Shown: positions 53,069 through 61,940, counted from the stretch's first letter. The stretch: DNA of 64,000 nucleotides from Pseudomonas lini (GCF_964063345.1 NZ_OZ061318.1:1116001-1180000), one strand, 5' to 3'. Notes: generated from the letters alone by a model not told the origin. Made by a program: numbers and translations.

Positions 53069-53521
53069 GACGTCCTCGAACCTGACGGTGAATGAAGATC
53101 AAAAAATCAAACGATCGCAGCCTTCGGCGGCTTCTACAGGAGACCGTGTGCCCCTGATCTTTATGCCCTCACCTTATGCCGAGCAGCCGTGGATTCAATG
53201 ACCACAGTGCTCATTGGCGTTGACGGTCACGCTCAGACGAACGGTAGTCTGCTATCGGATAAACCGATTCAAGTCACCAAGCTGTCTAGCCAACGGGCGC
53301 CCAAGAAGCTGGCCATAAGCCTCATGCTTTTTTAAAAGCGATGAGTGCTCAATACATACGAAATGGATCTAAGCCAATCGTGACGCGGGCCCTAAGGTAA
53401 ACCTGTACGAAGTTGTCGTCGGGTTTTGCCGAGGCACTCGTCCTACAAGGAAGTGCAGAGCTCTGCCGTCATGGAGATAGGCAGACAAGCATCAGGAAAT
53501 AACAAAAAAGGCGGTCAAGCC
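53069..53521. other. Gene-free region upstream of the thiolase operon and small peptide
   Basis: About 450 bp. It contains one GATCGCAGCCTTCGGCGGCTTCTACAGG repeat (about 53113-53142) and otherwise no gene or clear structure. It must include the promoters for the thiolase operon and for the small peptide. Confidence 0.5.
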
Positions 53522-53617
53522 ATGTTCAAGCATTCGAAAGTTCGTCAAGCCGGGCTCATTCTATTCGCCACCACGCTGTTGTTGATTTTGCCGAACCTGA
53601 CCAAGGTGATTGGCTGA
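53522..53617 (+). CDS. Very small membrane peptide
   Basis: A 31-residue peptide, MFKHSKVRQAGLILFATTL followed by LLILPNLTKVIG: a basic N-terminus and one membrane-length hydrophobic helix. AAGGCGGT lies upstream of the ATG. It stands alone in its gap and its composition is that of a single-pass inner-membrane micropeptide. Conservation could not be tested. Confidence 0.5.
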   Translation: MFKHSKVRQAGLILFATTLLLILPNLTKVIG

Positions 53618-53713
53618 TCGAGCATCAGGGTTTTCATTTCGCCTGATAAAAATATGATTGGCTCGCTACCCGGGTCAGCGTGGCTGTGCCAACCTTTGCG
53701 GCACTACCACGAC

Positions 53714-54535
53714 ATGGACGGCGATCATTTGAAAACGCTCATTCTGTTTGGGGCCTTGCTGCTCAGCATGCCTCTATCTGCCGCACAGCTGAATCTGGAG
53801 CTGGGCGCGAGTTCTCACACCTGGCAGACCGAGCAATTGCTCAAGCATCCCCAGGTTCAGACCATCACGATCACTAACGACGTTTCCTACAAACGGGACA
53901 TGAGCTATCGCGCCGTGCCGTTAGCGGCGTTGTTGACGGGCATCAAGCCTGACGATCATCTGCAAGCCGTTGCCCTGGACGGTTTCGCCGCCGAACTGGC
54001 TGCCGCGCCGTTGCTCAATACCCAAGGGGCACAGGCTTGGCTAGCGATTGAAGACCCGGCCAAGCCGTGGCCGCCGTTGTCAGAGGGCAAGCACAGTGCA
54101 GGGCCGTTTTATCTGGTCTGGACCGATCCGCAGGCAGGCAATATCAGCCCCGAGCAATGGCCGTTCGAAGTCGCCAGCATCAAGCGCATGGCCCCGGTGG
54201 CCGAGCGCTTCCCTGCCCTATTGCCCGATCCTGCGCTGAAGACGGACGACCCGGTGAACAAGGGCTTTGCGCTATTTCAGAAGAACTGCCTGGCCTGTCA
54301 TCGATTGAATGGCGCGGGAGATGCGCAGTTCGGGCCGGACCTGAATATTCCGTTCAACCCGACCGAGTATTTCGGCGCGGATTTCCTCAAGCGCTATATT
54401 CGTGATCCGCAGAGCTTGCGCCAGTGGCCGCAGGCGAAGATGCCGGCGTTCGCGACGACGGTGTTGCCGGAGGGGGATCTGGAGTTGTTGGTGGGATATT
54501 TGAAGCATATGGCGGGACGCAAGATTAAGCCGTAA
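53714..54535 (+). CDS. Secreted cytochrome c with N-terminal domain
   Basis: A 273-residue periplasmic protein: signal peptide (LKTLILFGALLLSMPLSAA), an N-terminal domain to about residue 170 that resembles the small sulfite-oxidase-like/molybdopterin-type periplasmic domain (MSYRAVPLAALLTGI, GPFYLVWTDP), and a C-terminal cytochrome c domain with the heme motif CLACH (192-196) and the Met ligand in KMPAF (M243). The ATG at 53714 is given; a TTG at 53729 (with GGACGG before it) would start the protein directly at KTLILF and is an equally good choice. Its electron partner is unknown. Confidence 0.8.
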   Translation: MDGDHLKTLILFGALLLSMPLSAAQLNLELGASSHTWQTEQLLKHPQVQTITITNDVSYKRDMSYRAVPLAALLTGIKPDDHLQAVALDGFAAELAAAPLLNTQGAQAWLAIEDPAKPWPPLSEGKHSAGPFYLVWTDPQAGNISPEQWPFEVASIKRMAPVAERFPALLPDPALKTDDPVNKGFALFQKNCLACHRLNGAGDAQFGPDLNIPFNPTEYFGADFLKRYIRDPQSLRQWPQAKMPAFATTVLPEGDLELLVGYLKHMAGRKIKP

Positions 54536-54550
54536 TGACCACCCCCCTCC

Positions 54551-54643
54551 CTGTGGGAGCGGGCTTGCCCGCGATAGCGTTATTCCAAACATAAATGCAG
54601 TGACTGGAAGACCGCCATCGCGGGCAAGCCCGCTCTCACAGGG
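54551..54643. repeat. Inverted REP pair
   Basis: CTGTGGGAGCGGGCTTGCCCGCGAT faces CATCGCGGGCAAGCCCGCTCTCACAGGG between the convergent cytochrome and transglutaminase genes. Confidence 0.85.
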
Positions 54644-54648
54644 ATTAC

Positions 54649-55452
54649 TTACTGCTGCTGGACGGTAATCATCGGCGTCGGCGAGACAAACACCTTCGCA
54701 TGCATCTGCTCGCACCCGCCCCCACGACGCATGCCGCGCACCGGGCAGGCGTCCAGGTAATCCAAACCCACGGCCAGTTTCAGGTGACGCTCCGGGCGGG
54801 CCAGTTCGTTGGTTACGTCGAAGCTGTACCAGGCGTCATCCAGCCAGGCTTCAGCCCAGGCGTGACTGGCCAAGTGTTCGCTGTTCTCGCTGTACAAATA
54901 CCCCGATACATAACGCGAAGGAATGCCCAGGCTGCGGGCGCAGGCGAGGAACGCATGAGTGTGGTCCTGACAGACACCGGAACGCCCGGCGAAGGCTTGG
55001 GCGGCGCTGGTGTCCACTTCGGTGGAGCCCGGCGTGTAGGTCATGTGCTGGTTCAGGCCATGCATCAAATCGATCAGCGCCGTACGATCCCGGCGTTGTT
55101 TGCAGGCCTTCTCGGCGAATGCGCGCAGCGCTTCGTCGGCTTCGGTCAGGCGCGTGAAGCGCAGGAACGGCAACGCCGACTGGCTTTCATGCTCGGCTTC
55201 GCGCAACTCATCAATGTCCACCTGCCCACGGGCGCCGATGATGATTGCCTCGTGGGGTTCGTCCAGGGTCAGCACATGCAGAATGTTGCCGAACGGATCG
55301 AGTTGCGCGCGCACCGGGCGTGGCAGGTCGAGCTGCCAGCTGAGCACGTGCTGGCGCTCGCTGTCATGGGGGGTCAGTCGCAGGTACTGGATGCTCGCCC
55401 GCACCTGATCTTCGTAGTGATAGGTGGTCTCGTGGCTAATGGAAAGTCTCAT
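54649..55452 (-). CDS. Transglutaminase-family protein
   Basis: A 267-residue transglutaminase-like cysteine peptidase: N-terminal beta domain (MRLSISHETTYHYEDQVRAS), catalytic Cys in FAGRSGVCQDHTHAF, His in HLASHAWAEAWL and Asp in WYSFDVTNE. Its ATG overlaps the stop of the alpha-E gene by 4 bp, and the preceding gene is a circularly permuted ATP-grasp. This three-gene set is widespread in bacteria and was predicted from comparative genomics (Iyer and colleagues) to synthesise and process a peptide. The product is not known. Confidence 0.9.
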   Translation of the reverse strand: MRLSISHETTYHYEDQVRASIQYLRLTPHDSERQHVLSWQLDLPRPVRAQLDPFGNILHVLTLDEPHEAIIIGARGQVDIDELREAEHESQSALPFLRFTRLTEADEALRAFAEKACKQRRDRTALIDLMHGLNQHMTYTPGSTEVDTSAAQAFAGRSGVCQDHTHAFLACARSLGIPSRYVSGYLYSENSEHLASHAWAEAWLDDAWYSFDVTNELARPERHLKLAVGLDYLDACPVRGMRRGGGCEQMHAKVFVSPTPMITVQQQ

Positions 55453-56399
55453 GCAGCCTCCAGGTAGGAACTGTGTATGGCGTTGCCCAACTGGCGCACC
55501 AGCGGGATGAACTCGGTCAGCCAGGCGTGCAGGCCTTCGTCGAGGATTTCGTTGATACCGGTGTAGCGCAGGCGCGCGTCCATTTCCGCGGCCAGGCGTT
55601 GCGCGGGACGGCCGTTGGCCCCCGGCAATTGGGCGAGAATCTGGTCGATTTCTTCGGTGCAGGCCCGCAGGGAGCGCGGCACGTCGGCGCGCAGCAGCAA
55701 CAACTCGGCCACATGCCGGGCGCCGGGGGCGTCGCGGTAAATCTCGGTGTAAGCCTCAAACGACGACAAGGCCCGCAGCAAGGCGCTCCACTGGTAATAG
55801 GCGTGAGCCGTGCCGTCGCTGACTGCTTCGGCCTGATCGCCGGCCATTTCGTAACGGGCGTCGAGCAGGCGCAAGGTGTTGTCAGCCCTTTCGATAAAGG
55901 TGCCCAGACGAATGAAGCGGAACGCGTCGTTACGCATGATCGTGCCGTAGGACGCGCCGCGGAACAGGTGGGAACGTTCCTTGATCCACTCGCAAAACCG
56001 GCTCATGCCGTAGCGACTCAAGCCCTGCTCGGCGATCCCGCGAATTTCCAGCCAGGTAGAGTTGATGTTTTCCCACATGTCGGCGGTGATTCGCCCACGC
56101 ACCGCGTGGGCACTGGCTCGCGCGGCACCGAGGCAGCTGTAGATGCTCGCCGGGTTGGCCGCATCCAAAGCGAAAAAATGCAGCAGCCGTTCGGCATGCA
56201 GATCGCCGTGACGTTCCAGGTAATCGTCCAGAGTGCCGGTGATCAGCAACGGCATGGCGAGTTCGTGCAAGCCGTCGCCACGACCGTCCTGCGGCATCAG
56301 CGACAGCGAATAACTGATGTCGAGCATCCGTGCGAGGTTTTCCGCCCGCTCCAGGTAACGCGACATCCAATACAGATCCGAGGCAGTTCTACTTAACAT
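55449..56399 (-). CDS. Alpha-E domain protein (DUF403)
   Basis: A 316-residue, all-helical protein of the alpha-E family (MLSRTASDLYWMSRYLERAEN, WENINSTWLEIRGIAEQG). It is always found with a circularly permuted ATP-grasp and usually a transglutaminase. It lies 12 bp after the ATP-grasp gene and overlaps the transglutaminase gene. No catalytic motif is known; a scaffold or substrate-binding role is inferred. Confidence 0.9.
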   Translation of the reverse strand: MLSRTASDLYWMSRYLERAENLARMLDISYSLSLMPQDGRGDGLHELAMPLLITGTLDDYLERHGDLHAERLLHFFALDAANPASIYSCLGAARASAHAVRGRITADMWENINSTWLEIRGIAEQGLSRYGMSRFCEWIKERSHLFRGASYGTIMRNDAFRFIRLGTFIERADNTLRLLDARYEMAGDQAEAVSDGTAHAYYQWSALLRALSSFEAYTEIYRDAPGARHVAELLLLRADVPRSLRACTEEIDQILAQLPGANGRPAQRLAAEMDARLRYTGINEILDEGLHAWLTEFIPLVRQLGNAIHSSYLEAA

Positions 56400-56411
56400 G
56401 GCAGGCTTCCT

Positions 56412-57821
56412 TCAATCCTCGACCACCCAGGTGTCCTTGGTTCCGCCGCCCTGGGATGAGTTCACCACCAGGGAGCCTTCGCGCAAGGCGACACGGGTCA
56501 AACCGCCGGGCACAACCCGGGTTTCGCGGCCAGACAATACAAACGGACGCAGGTCGATATGGCGTGGAGCGATGCCGTTTTCGACAAAGGTCGGACAGGT
56601 CGATAAAGACAACGTCGGTTGGGCGATGTACGCGTGGGGTTTGGCTTTGATCCGCTCACGGAAAGATTCGATTTCCGCCGCCGTCGCCGCCGGCCCCACC
56701 AGCATTCCGTAACCGCCGGAGCCCTGGGTTTCCTTGACTACCAGCTCAGGAAGATTGGCCAGCACGTGGGACAGTTCCGAGGGATTACGACACTGCCATG
56801 TAGGCACGTTCTTCAGGATCGGCTCTTCATCGAGGTAGAAACGAATCATGTCCGTGACGAAGGGATAGACCGATTTGTCGTCCGCGACCCCGGTGCCGAT
56901 GGCATTCGCCAGCACCACGTTACCGGATCGGTAGGACGACAACAGCCCTGGAACACCAAGCATCGAGTCCGGGTTGAACGCCAACGGATCGAGGAACGCA
57001 TCGTCGAGGCGACGGTAGATCACGTCGACGGCTTTCGGCCCGTCGGTGGTGCGCATGAACACCTTGTCATCGCGCACGAACAGGTCCGCGCCTTCCACCA
57101 ATTCAACGCCCATTTCCCGGGCCAGAAACGCATGCTCGAAAAACGCACTGTTGAAGCGCCCCGGCGTCAGCACCACCACGCTCGGGTTGTCGATCGGGCT
57201 GGAGCTTTTCAGGGTGTCGAGCAACAGGTTCGGATAGTGGTCGATCGGCGCGATGCGCTGGGCCGCGAACAACTCGGGGAACAATCGCATCATCATCTTG
57301 CGGTCTTCGAGCATGTAGCTCACGCCGCTGGGTGTACGAAGATTGTCTTCGAGCACGTAGTACGTGCCGTCGCCATCGCGCACCAGGTCGACGCCGGAAA
57401 TGTGCGAATAGATATCGCGGTGTAGATCCAGCCCTTGCATCGCCAACTGATATTGCTCGTTGGCCAGCACTTGCTCGGCCGGGATGATGCCGGCCTTGAT
57501 GATGCGCTGCTCGTGATAGAGGTCGGCAAGGAACATGTTCAATGCCTTGACCCGCTGAATGCAGCCGCGCTCGACGATCCGCCATTCACTGGCGGGGATA
57601 CTGCGGGGAATGGTGTCGAAGGGAATCAGGCGCTCTGTCCCTTGCTCATCACCATAGAGCGTGAATGTAATCCCGGCACGATGAAATAACAGATCGGCCT
57701 CGCGTCGCCGTTGTGCCAAAAGCTCGTCAGGCGTTTCGGCCAGCCAACGGGCAAACTCCCGATAATGCGGGCGGACCTGGCCGCCGGCATCGTACATCTC
57801 ATCAAAATAGGTGCGGATCAT
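56412..57821 (-). CDS. Circularly permuted type 2 ATP-grasp protein
   Basis: A 469-residue ATP-grasp ligase of the DUF404/DUF407 type: MIRTYFDEMYDAGG at the N-terminus, LNMFLADLYHEQRI, RTPSGVSYMLEDR, ELVVKETQGSGGYGMLVGP for the nucleotide loop and LRPFVLSG near the end. It is expected to make an amide or peptide bond using ATP. The start at 57821 has AAGGAG; the 25-codon longer frame is not supported. First gene of a three-gene operon with the alpha-E and transglutaminase genes. Confidence 0.9.
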   Translation of the reverse strand: MIRTYFDEMYDAGGQVRPHYREFARWLAETPDELLAQRRREADLLFHRAGITFTLYGDEQGTERLIPFDTIPRSIPASEWRIVERGCIQRVKALNMFLADLYHEQRIIKAGIIPAEQVLANEQYQLAMQGLDLHRDIYSHISGVDLVRDGDGTYYVLEDNLRTPSGVSYMLEDRKMMMRLFPELFAAQRIAPIDHYPNLLLDTLKSSSPIDNPSVVVLTPGRFNSAFFEHAFLAREMGVELVEGADLFVRDDKVFMRTTDGPKAVDVIYRRLDDAFLDPLAFNPDSMLGVPGLLSSYRSGNVVLANAIGTGVADDKSVYPFVTDMIRFYLDEEPILKNVPTWQCRNPSELSHVLANLPELVVKETQGSGGYGMLVGPAATAAEIESFRERIKAKPHAYIAQPTLSLSTCPTFVENGIAPRHIDLRPFVLSGRETRVVPGGLTRVALREGSLVVNSSQGGGTKDTWVVED

Positions 57822-58085
57822 GCCGTACTCCTTGTCACTCCGGACATCCAGACCTTCGCAAGGCCCGTGCCATCGGCATAAACGCTTTGATATCAATCAG
57901 TTGGAGAATGGCGCTGCAGGCACCGCACCAATCCTGTGCGGTAAATGCCCCAACCTGATCGCCCCCGCTTCATGGCGAAGCAATGCTGTCGCCTATCAGC
58001 AGCATAGCCAGAGTTGATTTCACTGCCCGGGAGGCGATGCGGATAATCGGCGCATTCGCTGGAAAACTTATCGCTCTTCCCTTTT

Positions 58086-58112
58086 AGCCGCCTGTTTAGG
58101 TGGCTTTTTTTT
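58086..58112 (+). terminator. Plus-strand terminator without an assigned gene
   Basis: AGCCGCC (58086-58092) pairs with GGTGGCT (58099-58105), followed by a run of eight T. On the plus strand this is a good intrinsic terminator, but no plus-strand gene ends here. It is the end of the 274-bp gap between the ATP-grasp gene (57821) and the small ORF at 58096. Confidence 0.65.
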
Positions 58113-58224
58113 GCGTTTTTGAAACGTTATGAATCAAAAACACGATCAAGAGGCCTTTCCAAACCGCGAAAACGAAAACGGCCAACCCAAAGGTCAGCCG
58201 TTGCTGAGTGTTGTCACTGTTCAT
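58096..58224 (-). CDS. Small single-pass membrane protein (tentative)
   Basis: A 42-residue open frame with one hydrophobic helix (FGLAVFVFAVWKGLLIVFLI) and a basic C-terminus. It starts 4 bp after the rraB stop, but there is no good ribosome site, and its stop codon lies in the loop of the plus-strand terminator hairpin. It could be coupled to rraB; it may also be chance. Confidence 0.4.
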   Translation of the reverse strand: MNSDNTQQRLTFGLAVFVFAVWKGLLIVFLIHNVSKTQKKAT

Positions 58225-58228
58225 AAAG

Positions 58229-58570
58229 TTATGCGAGTAACCCTCGTACCTCCTGCTTGACGCCCCATCCTTCGATGATACCGCCCAGAGGCTCGACCAC
58301 CGCCTCGAAGTCCTGCTCAAAGTCGCCGATCCCGTCGTAGGTGGCGTACATCACTTTGCTCAGTTCCAGATGCCACGCGCCGTCGTCGCGCACGCTGATC
58401 TGGGCATTCAAGGATTCACCACAGAAATGACCTGCCGCCCTGCGTGCCCGCTCCTCGTCCGGAAAAATGGCGTAGAACTCGATGGGATGGAATCGTGAAA
58501 AGTCGAAACCGCCTTCTTTCATGCGGCGCAGCACGCTGCTGCTGATGTCTTCTTGATAGGCTGTGCTCAT
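58229..58570 (-). CDS. rraB: Ribonuclease E inhibitor RraB
   Basis: A 113-residue RraB-family (DUF1260) protein: SSSVLRRMKEGGFDFSRFHPIEF, then FPDEERARRAAGHF, and YATYDGIGDFEQDFEAVVEPLGG (split where longer). In E. coli RraB binds the C-terminal half of RNase E and alters mRNA decay. RraA is also in this window. Length is close to the family norm. Confidence 0.9.
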   Translation of the reverse strand: MSTAYQEDISSSVLRRMKEGGFDFSRFHPIEFYAIFPDEERARRAAGHFCGESLNAQISVRDDGAWHLELSKVMYATYDGIGDFEQDFEAVVEPLGGIIEGWGVKQEVRGLLA

Positions 58571-58784
58571 GAAACGTCCCCCTCAGACTGATGGATAGAC
58601 TTTCCGTATTCCCTGCACGCGCAACCGAGTGGTGCGCGCGATGCGGCAACCTCGTTGCCGGTGGGAAGCAAGCATGTAGCTGACAAGACCAGACCTTAGC
58701 GATCCGTTCGCTGATCTCGCTTGCAGAGTAGCCTTAAGACAGAGGCGCTGCCAAGGTCTGGTTGTGAATGTGACAAGGGGTGTA

Positions 58785-59018
58785 TCAGATCGGGGTAATA
58801 CTGATGATTTCAATGCTGTTCTGGGATTTCAGACTTTTGACGGTCGGATCATCGGTACGCCCCTCCAGATCATTGAGATCCAGTTCGGCAGCGACCGGCA
58901 GGCACCGGGCGCGAATGAGTTTGGCGGCCTGCTCGTTGTTCGGGCATTCCTCGCACTCGAAGAGTTCGTCCACTGTTTCACCGTGATCATCCACGAAAGT
59001 GATTTTCCACTTTTGCAT
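58785..59018 (-). CDS. Conserved small protein of unknown function
   Basis: A 77-residue protein starting MQKWKITFVDDHGETVDELFEC. The strong ribosome site GAGGAGG 6 bp upstream sets this start; the 31-codon extension upstream is spurious. It has two cysteines in FECEECPNNEQA. No family recognised; it may be a small regulator or binding protein. Confidence 0.72.
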   Translation of the reverse strand: MQKWKITFVDDHGETVDELFECEECPNNEQAAKLIRARCLPVAAELDLNDLEGRTDDPTVKSLKSQNSIEIISITPI

Positions 59019-59125
59019 CGGTGCCTCCTCGATAAAACCCATGGATGGGCTTACAAGTATCTGGACTTTTGCCCTGAGTGATCGTTCAAACGGATTACGG
59101 CGTAGAAGCATGAAAAACGCAGATC

Positions 59126-59215
59126 CTGTGGGAGCGAGCCTGCTCGCGAAAGCGGTGTATCAATCGACATATTTATCGACTGGTCGACCGCCTTCGCGAG
59201 CAGGCTCGCTCCCAC
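59126..59215. repeat. Inverted REP pair
   Basis: CTGTGGGAGCGAGCCTGCTCGCGAAAG faces CTTCGCGAGCAGGCTCGCTCCCACGAGG, between the speE 3' end and the small gene at 58785. Confidence 0.85.
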
Positions 59216-59239
59216 GAGGGGTATGCGTACATCTTGAGT

Positions 59240-60115
59240 TTAGTCGTTGCTTGGCTTGTTCACCGCTTGCAGCACGTATTGCGGCAAGGCAAAGGCACCG
59301 ATGTGGATTTCCGGGTTGTAGTAGCGGGTGATGATGCCGCTGCCGGCGAACCGCTGTTGCAGGGTTTCGCGGGACAATTTGCGATAGGCGGTATTGGTTG
59401 CGCCCCAAGCGAAGGTCATCGCGCCACCAATGTAGGTCGGCACCGCCGCCTGATAGAAGTGCCAGTCCGGAAACAGGCTGCGCAGTCGACCGGCGGTGGT
59501 TTTGACTTCTTCGATTTGCATGAACGGGGTGCCGTTCTGCGTCACCAGAATGCCGCCTTCATTCAGGCAGCGACGACAAGCCTGGTAGAAGTTTTCGGAG
59601 AACAGCACTTCACCCGGGCCGATCGGATCGGTGGAGTCGGAAATGATCACGTCGAACTTTTCGGTGGTGGTGGCGACGAAACGCATGCCATCGTCGATCA
59701 CCAGGTTCAGGCGTGGATCATCGAATGCACCCTTGGAGTGGTTCGGCAGGAATTCCTTGCACATGTCGACCACGGTGCCGTCGATCTCGACCATGGTGAT
59801 GTGCTCGATGCTGCGGTGCTTGGCCACTTCACGCAGCATGCCGCCGTCGCCGCCGCCAATGATCAGTACGCGCTTGGCGGTGCCATGGGCGAGGATCGGC
59901 ACGTGGGTGAGCATTTCGTGGTAGATGAACTCGTCCGCTTCGGTGGTCTGGATCACGCCATCCAGTGCCATTACCCGGCCCATGCGCGGGTTCTCGAAAA
60001 TCACCAGATGCTGGTGTTCGGTGCGCACTTCGTGCAGCAGTTTTTCCATGCGAAAACGCTGGCCATAGCCTTCGTAGAGGGTTTCCAGGTACTCGCTGGT
60101 TGGGGTATTGCTCAT
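59240..60115 (-). CDS. speE: Polyamine aminopropyltransferase (spermidine synthase)
   Basis: Transfers an aminopropyl group from decarboxylated S-adenosylmethionine to putrescine. The 291 residues have the N-terminal beta domain ([31 protein letters not shown]), the SAM-binding [14 protein letters not shown] and catalytic [17 protein letters not shown]. The ATG at 60115 (MSNTPTSEY) is chosen because a ribosome-site-like GGAG precedes it; the longer frame adds [10 protein letters not shown] without support. Confidence 0.93.
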   Translation of the reverse strand: MSNTPTSEYLETLYEGYGQRFRMEKLLHEVRTEHQHLVIFENPRMGRVMALDGVIQTTEADEFIYHEMLTHVPILAHGTAKRVLIIGGGDGGMLREVAKHRSIEHITMVEIDGTVVDMCKEFLPNHSKGAFDDPRLNLVIDDGMRFVATTTEKFDVIISDSTDPIGPGEVLFSENFYQACRRCLNEGGILVTQNGTPFMQIEEVKTTAGRLRSLFPDWHFYQAAVPTYIGGAMTFAWGATNTAYRKLSRETLQQRFAGSGIITRYYNPEIHIGAFALPQYVLQAVNKPSND

Positions 60116-60260
60116 GGGAAGTGCTCCGATGAATGCGGGTGGCAACGGACGGTTACCCGCCCATGATGGCCAATCGATCCGTTCGATTGACCGGGAAAGG
60201 CGCGCATTCTACGTTGCGGAACATGACAGGTCGAACGTCACGTTATGGCTCCACCCAATC

Positions 60261-60352
60261 CTGTGGGAGCGTGGCTTGCCCGCGATGCAGGCGCTGCGGT
60301 GTATCTGACTGACCGCAGCGCCTGCATCGCGGGCAAGCCACGCTCCCACAGG
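60261..60352. repeat. Inverted REP pair upstream of speE
   Basis: CTGTGGGAGCGTGGCTTGCCCGCGATG faces CATCGCGGGCAAGCCACGCTCCCACAGG; the stem is interrupted by GCAGGCGCTGCGG / CCGCAGCGCCTGC arms that extend it. Confidence 0.85.
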
Positions 60353-60377
60353 TTCAGTGTTGCTTGTGGGAAACCGA

Positions 60378-60569
60378 TCAGATCCGCACATTGCCACGCG
60401 GCCCGGCGATGGCCCAGATGATCAGGCCCAGGACCGGCAGCAGGAGGATCAACAGCACCCAGATGATTTTCATCCCGGTCTCGGCGCCACTTTTAAGTAC
60501 GTTGATGATGGCCCAGATATCCAGGGCAAGAATAATCAGGCCGACCAGGCTGTTGAACGTGGAACCCAT
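60378..60569 (-). CDS. PLDc_N-type small membrane protein
   Basis: A 63-residue protein with two membrane helices (LVGLIILALDIWAIINVL and IIWVLLILLLPVLGLIIWAIAG) matching the phospholipase-D N-terminal (PLDc_N) domain, here without the nuclease. Such stand-alone forms are common and of unknown function. Confidence 0.85.
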   Translation of the reverse strand: MGSTFNSLVGLIILALDIWAIINVLKSGAETGMKIIWVLLILLLPVLGLIIWAIAGPRGNVRI

Positions 60570-60652
60570 GGTGACGCTCCCGAAGAGTGGTATGCACTCT
60601 TAGGATAGTCGGGTGTTGCGAGGGTTCCGTTTTATTACCGTCGTAGACGGTT

Positions 60653-61183
60653 TCAGACGTGAATCGCCACTTTCAGGGCTTCCAGGGAGGGCGCGGCGGC
60701 GATGCCGACTTCGGCGCACAATTCGAGAACCCGTGGCACGTCGTTACCGTAGACCAGCACCACTTGCAGTTCGTCGTCGAGCAACTGACTGAAGTTCATC
60801 AGCGTGTAACCGCCGTTTTCCTTGTTCATGCTGCTCATCTGCACCTGAATACGATTGAGCGCCGTCAGGGCTTCGGTCTTGGCCAGTTGCTTGGGCTTGA
60901 TGTTGAATTCAACGCCGGGGCCGAACGAAGCGACGATCTGCGCAAACAGGTCCATGTAGGTGTCGGCCTGGAACAGCACGGTTTCCGGCAGGCTGCCAAC
61001 GACAATCCACTCGCCCAACGGGATCGGGAAGGTGTCGTCGTAGTTGATGTCTGGATTGGCCGTCAGAAAAGCCTCGGGATCGGCGTAGGCCTGAGCCGCT
61101 TCGTCTGCGATTTTCAGAATTTCGTCATCGCTCATGCACCCGGAGCTGATTTTGCTGATGAGTTCGACGAGTGCGGCTTTCAT
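60653..61183 (-). CDS. Conserved protein of unknown function
   Basis: A 176-residue protein (MKAALVELISKISSGCMSDDE, split; FPIPLGEWIVVGSLPE; NFSQLLDDELQVVLVYGND). The long open frame upstream (to 61498) translates a repeat and is rejected. I recognise the sequence as a conserved pseudomonad protein but know of no function. Probably a soluble regulator or binding protein. Confidence 0.78.
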   Translation of the reverse strand: MKAALVELISKISSGCMSDDEILKIADEAAQAYADPEAFLTANPDINYDDTFPIPLGEWIVVGSLPETVLFQADTYMDLFAQIVASFGPGVEFNIKPKQLAKTEALTALNRIQVQMSSMNKENGGYTLMNFSQLLDDELQVVLVYGNDVPRVLELCAEVGIAAAPSLEALKVAIHV

Positions 61184-61263
61184 GAGGTGGGTCCTGTAGC
61201 GAGGGAGATTTGAGGGCGCGAAGGATAGCGCATTCGGAAACGGATTGCGGGACGTGGCATGAA

Positions 61264-61397
61264 CCTGTGGCGAGGGAGCTTGCTCCCGCTCGGCTGCGAA
61301 GCAGTCGTAAACCGGCGAATGCGGTTTGTCTGAACGACAGCGCCGTCTGATTTTGGGGCTGCTTCGCAACCCAACGGGAGCAAGCTCCCTCGCCACA
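61264..61397. repeat. Long inverted repeat (GGCGAGGGAGCTTGCTCCCG type)
   Basis: CTGTGGCGAGGGAGCTTGCTCCCGCT with CGGCTGCGAAGCAGTCG beside it, mirrored at 61356-61397. This is the same class as 33064-33218. It lies upstream of the 60653 gene and downstream of the ankyrin gene. Confidence 0.85.
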
Positions 61398-61421
61398 AAA
61401 GCCCCGCGGCCACACTGGGAA

Positions 61422-61940
61422 TCAGCCGAGAAGTTTTTCCAGCTGAGCAGTGGTATCCACCGCGCCCATGGTTTTGGCCGCATCCAGTGCGGACACACCG
61501 TTGGTATCCTTGGCTTTCGGATCGGCGCCTTTGCTGATCAGGTAGTCGACGATTTCGACGCGGTTGAACATCGCCGCCATCATCAGCGCAGTACGACCGT
61601 CGAAGGACGAACCTTCGACTTGCGCGCCACCTTCCACCAACGCCTTGACCACCGCCAGATCACCTTTGAACGCCGCGCCGGCAATCGGGCTCTGGCCGTT
61701 GTCGTTGCGGATTTCCGGGTCGGCCTTGTGCTCGAGCAGCACTTTTACCGTCTCGACATGGCCGTGGTACGCGGCGAGCATCAGCAAGGTGTCGCCCTTG
61801 TGGTTGCGCAGGTTCGGCGGCAAGCCCTTGGTCAGCAGCGCAGCCATCATGGCCGCATCGCCCTCGCGCGCTTTGTTGAACACCTGTTCGGCAAATTCAG
61901 CAGCCTCTTCGGGCGTCATCTGGCGGCTTTTGTCTGACAT
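61422..61940 (-). CDS. Ankyrin-repeat protein
   Basis: A 172-residue protein with about four ankyrin repeats: RNHKGDTLLMLAAYHGHVE, NDNGQSPIAGAAFKGDL, FDGRTALMMAAMFNRVEI, DTNGVSALDAAKTMGAV. There is no signal peptide. The ATG at 61940 is preceded by GGAG. Ankyrin proteins of this size in Pseudomonas often sit beside catalases, but here the neighbours do not suggest a partner. Confidence 0.9.
   Translation of the reverse strand: MSDKSRQMTPEEAAEFAEQVFNKAREGDAAMMAALLTKGLPPNLRNHKGDTLLMLAAYHGHVETVKVLLEHKADPEIRNDNGQSPIAGAAFKGDLAVVKALVEGGAQVEGSSFDGRTALMMAAMFNRVEIVDYLISKGADPKAKDTNGVSALDAAKTMGAVDTTAQLEKLLG

Noticed and set aside
61184..61498. Extension of the 60653 gene to a 281-residue protein
   Set aside because: The added part translates the long inverted repeat at 61264-61397; the start at 61183 is preceded by a normal context.
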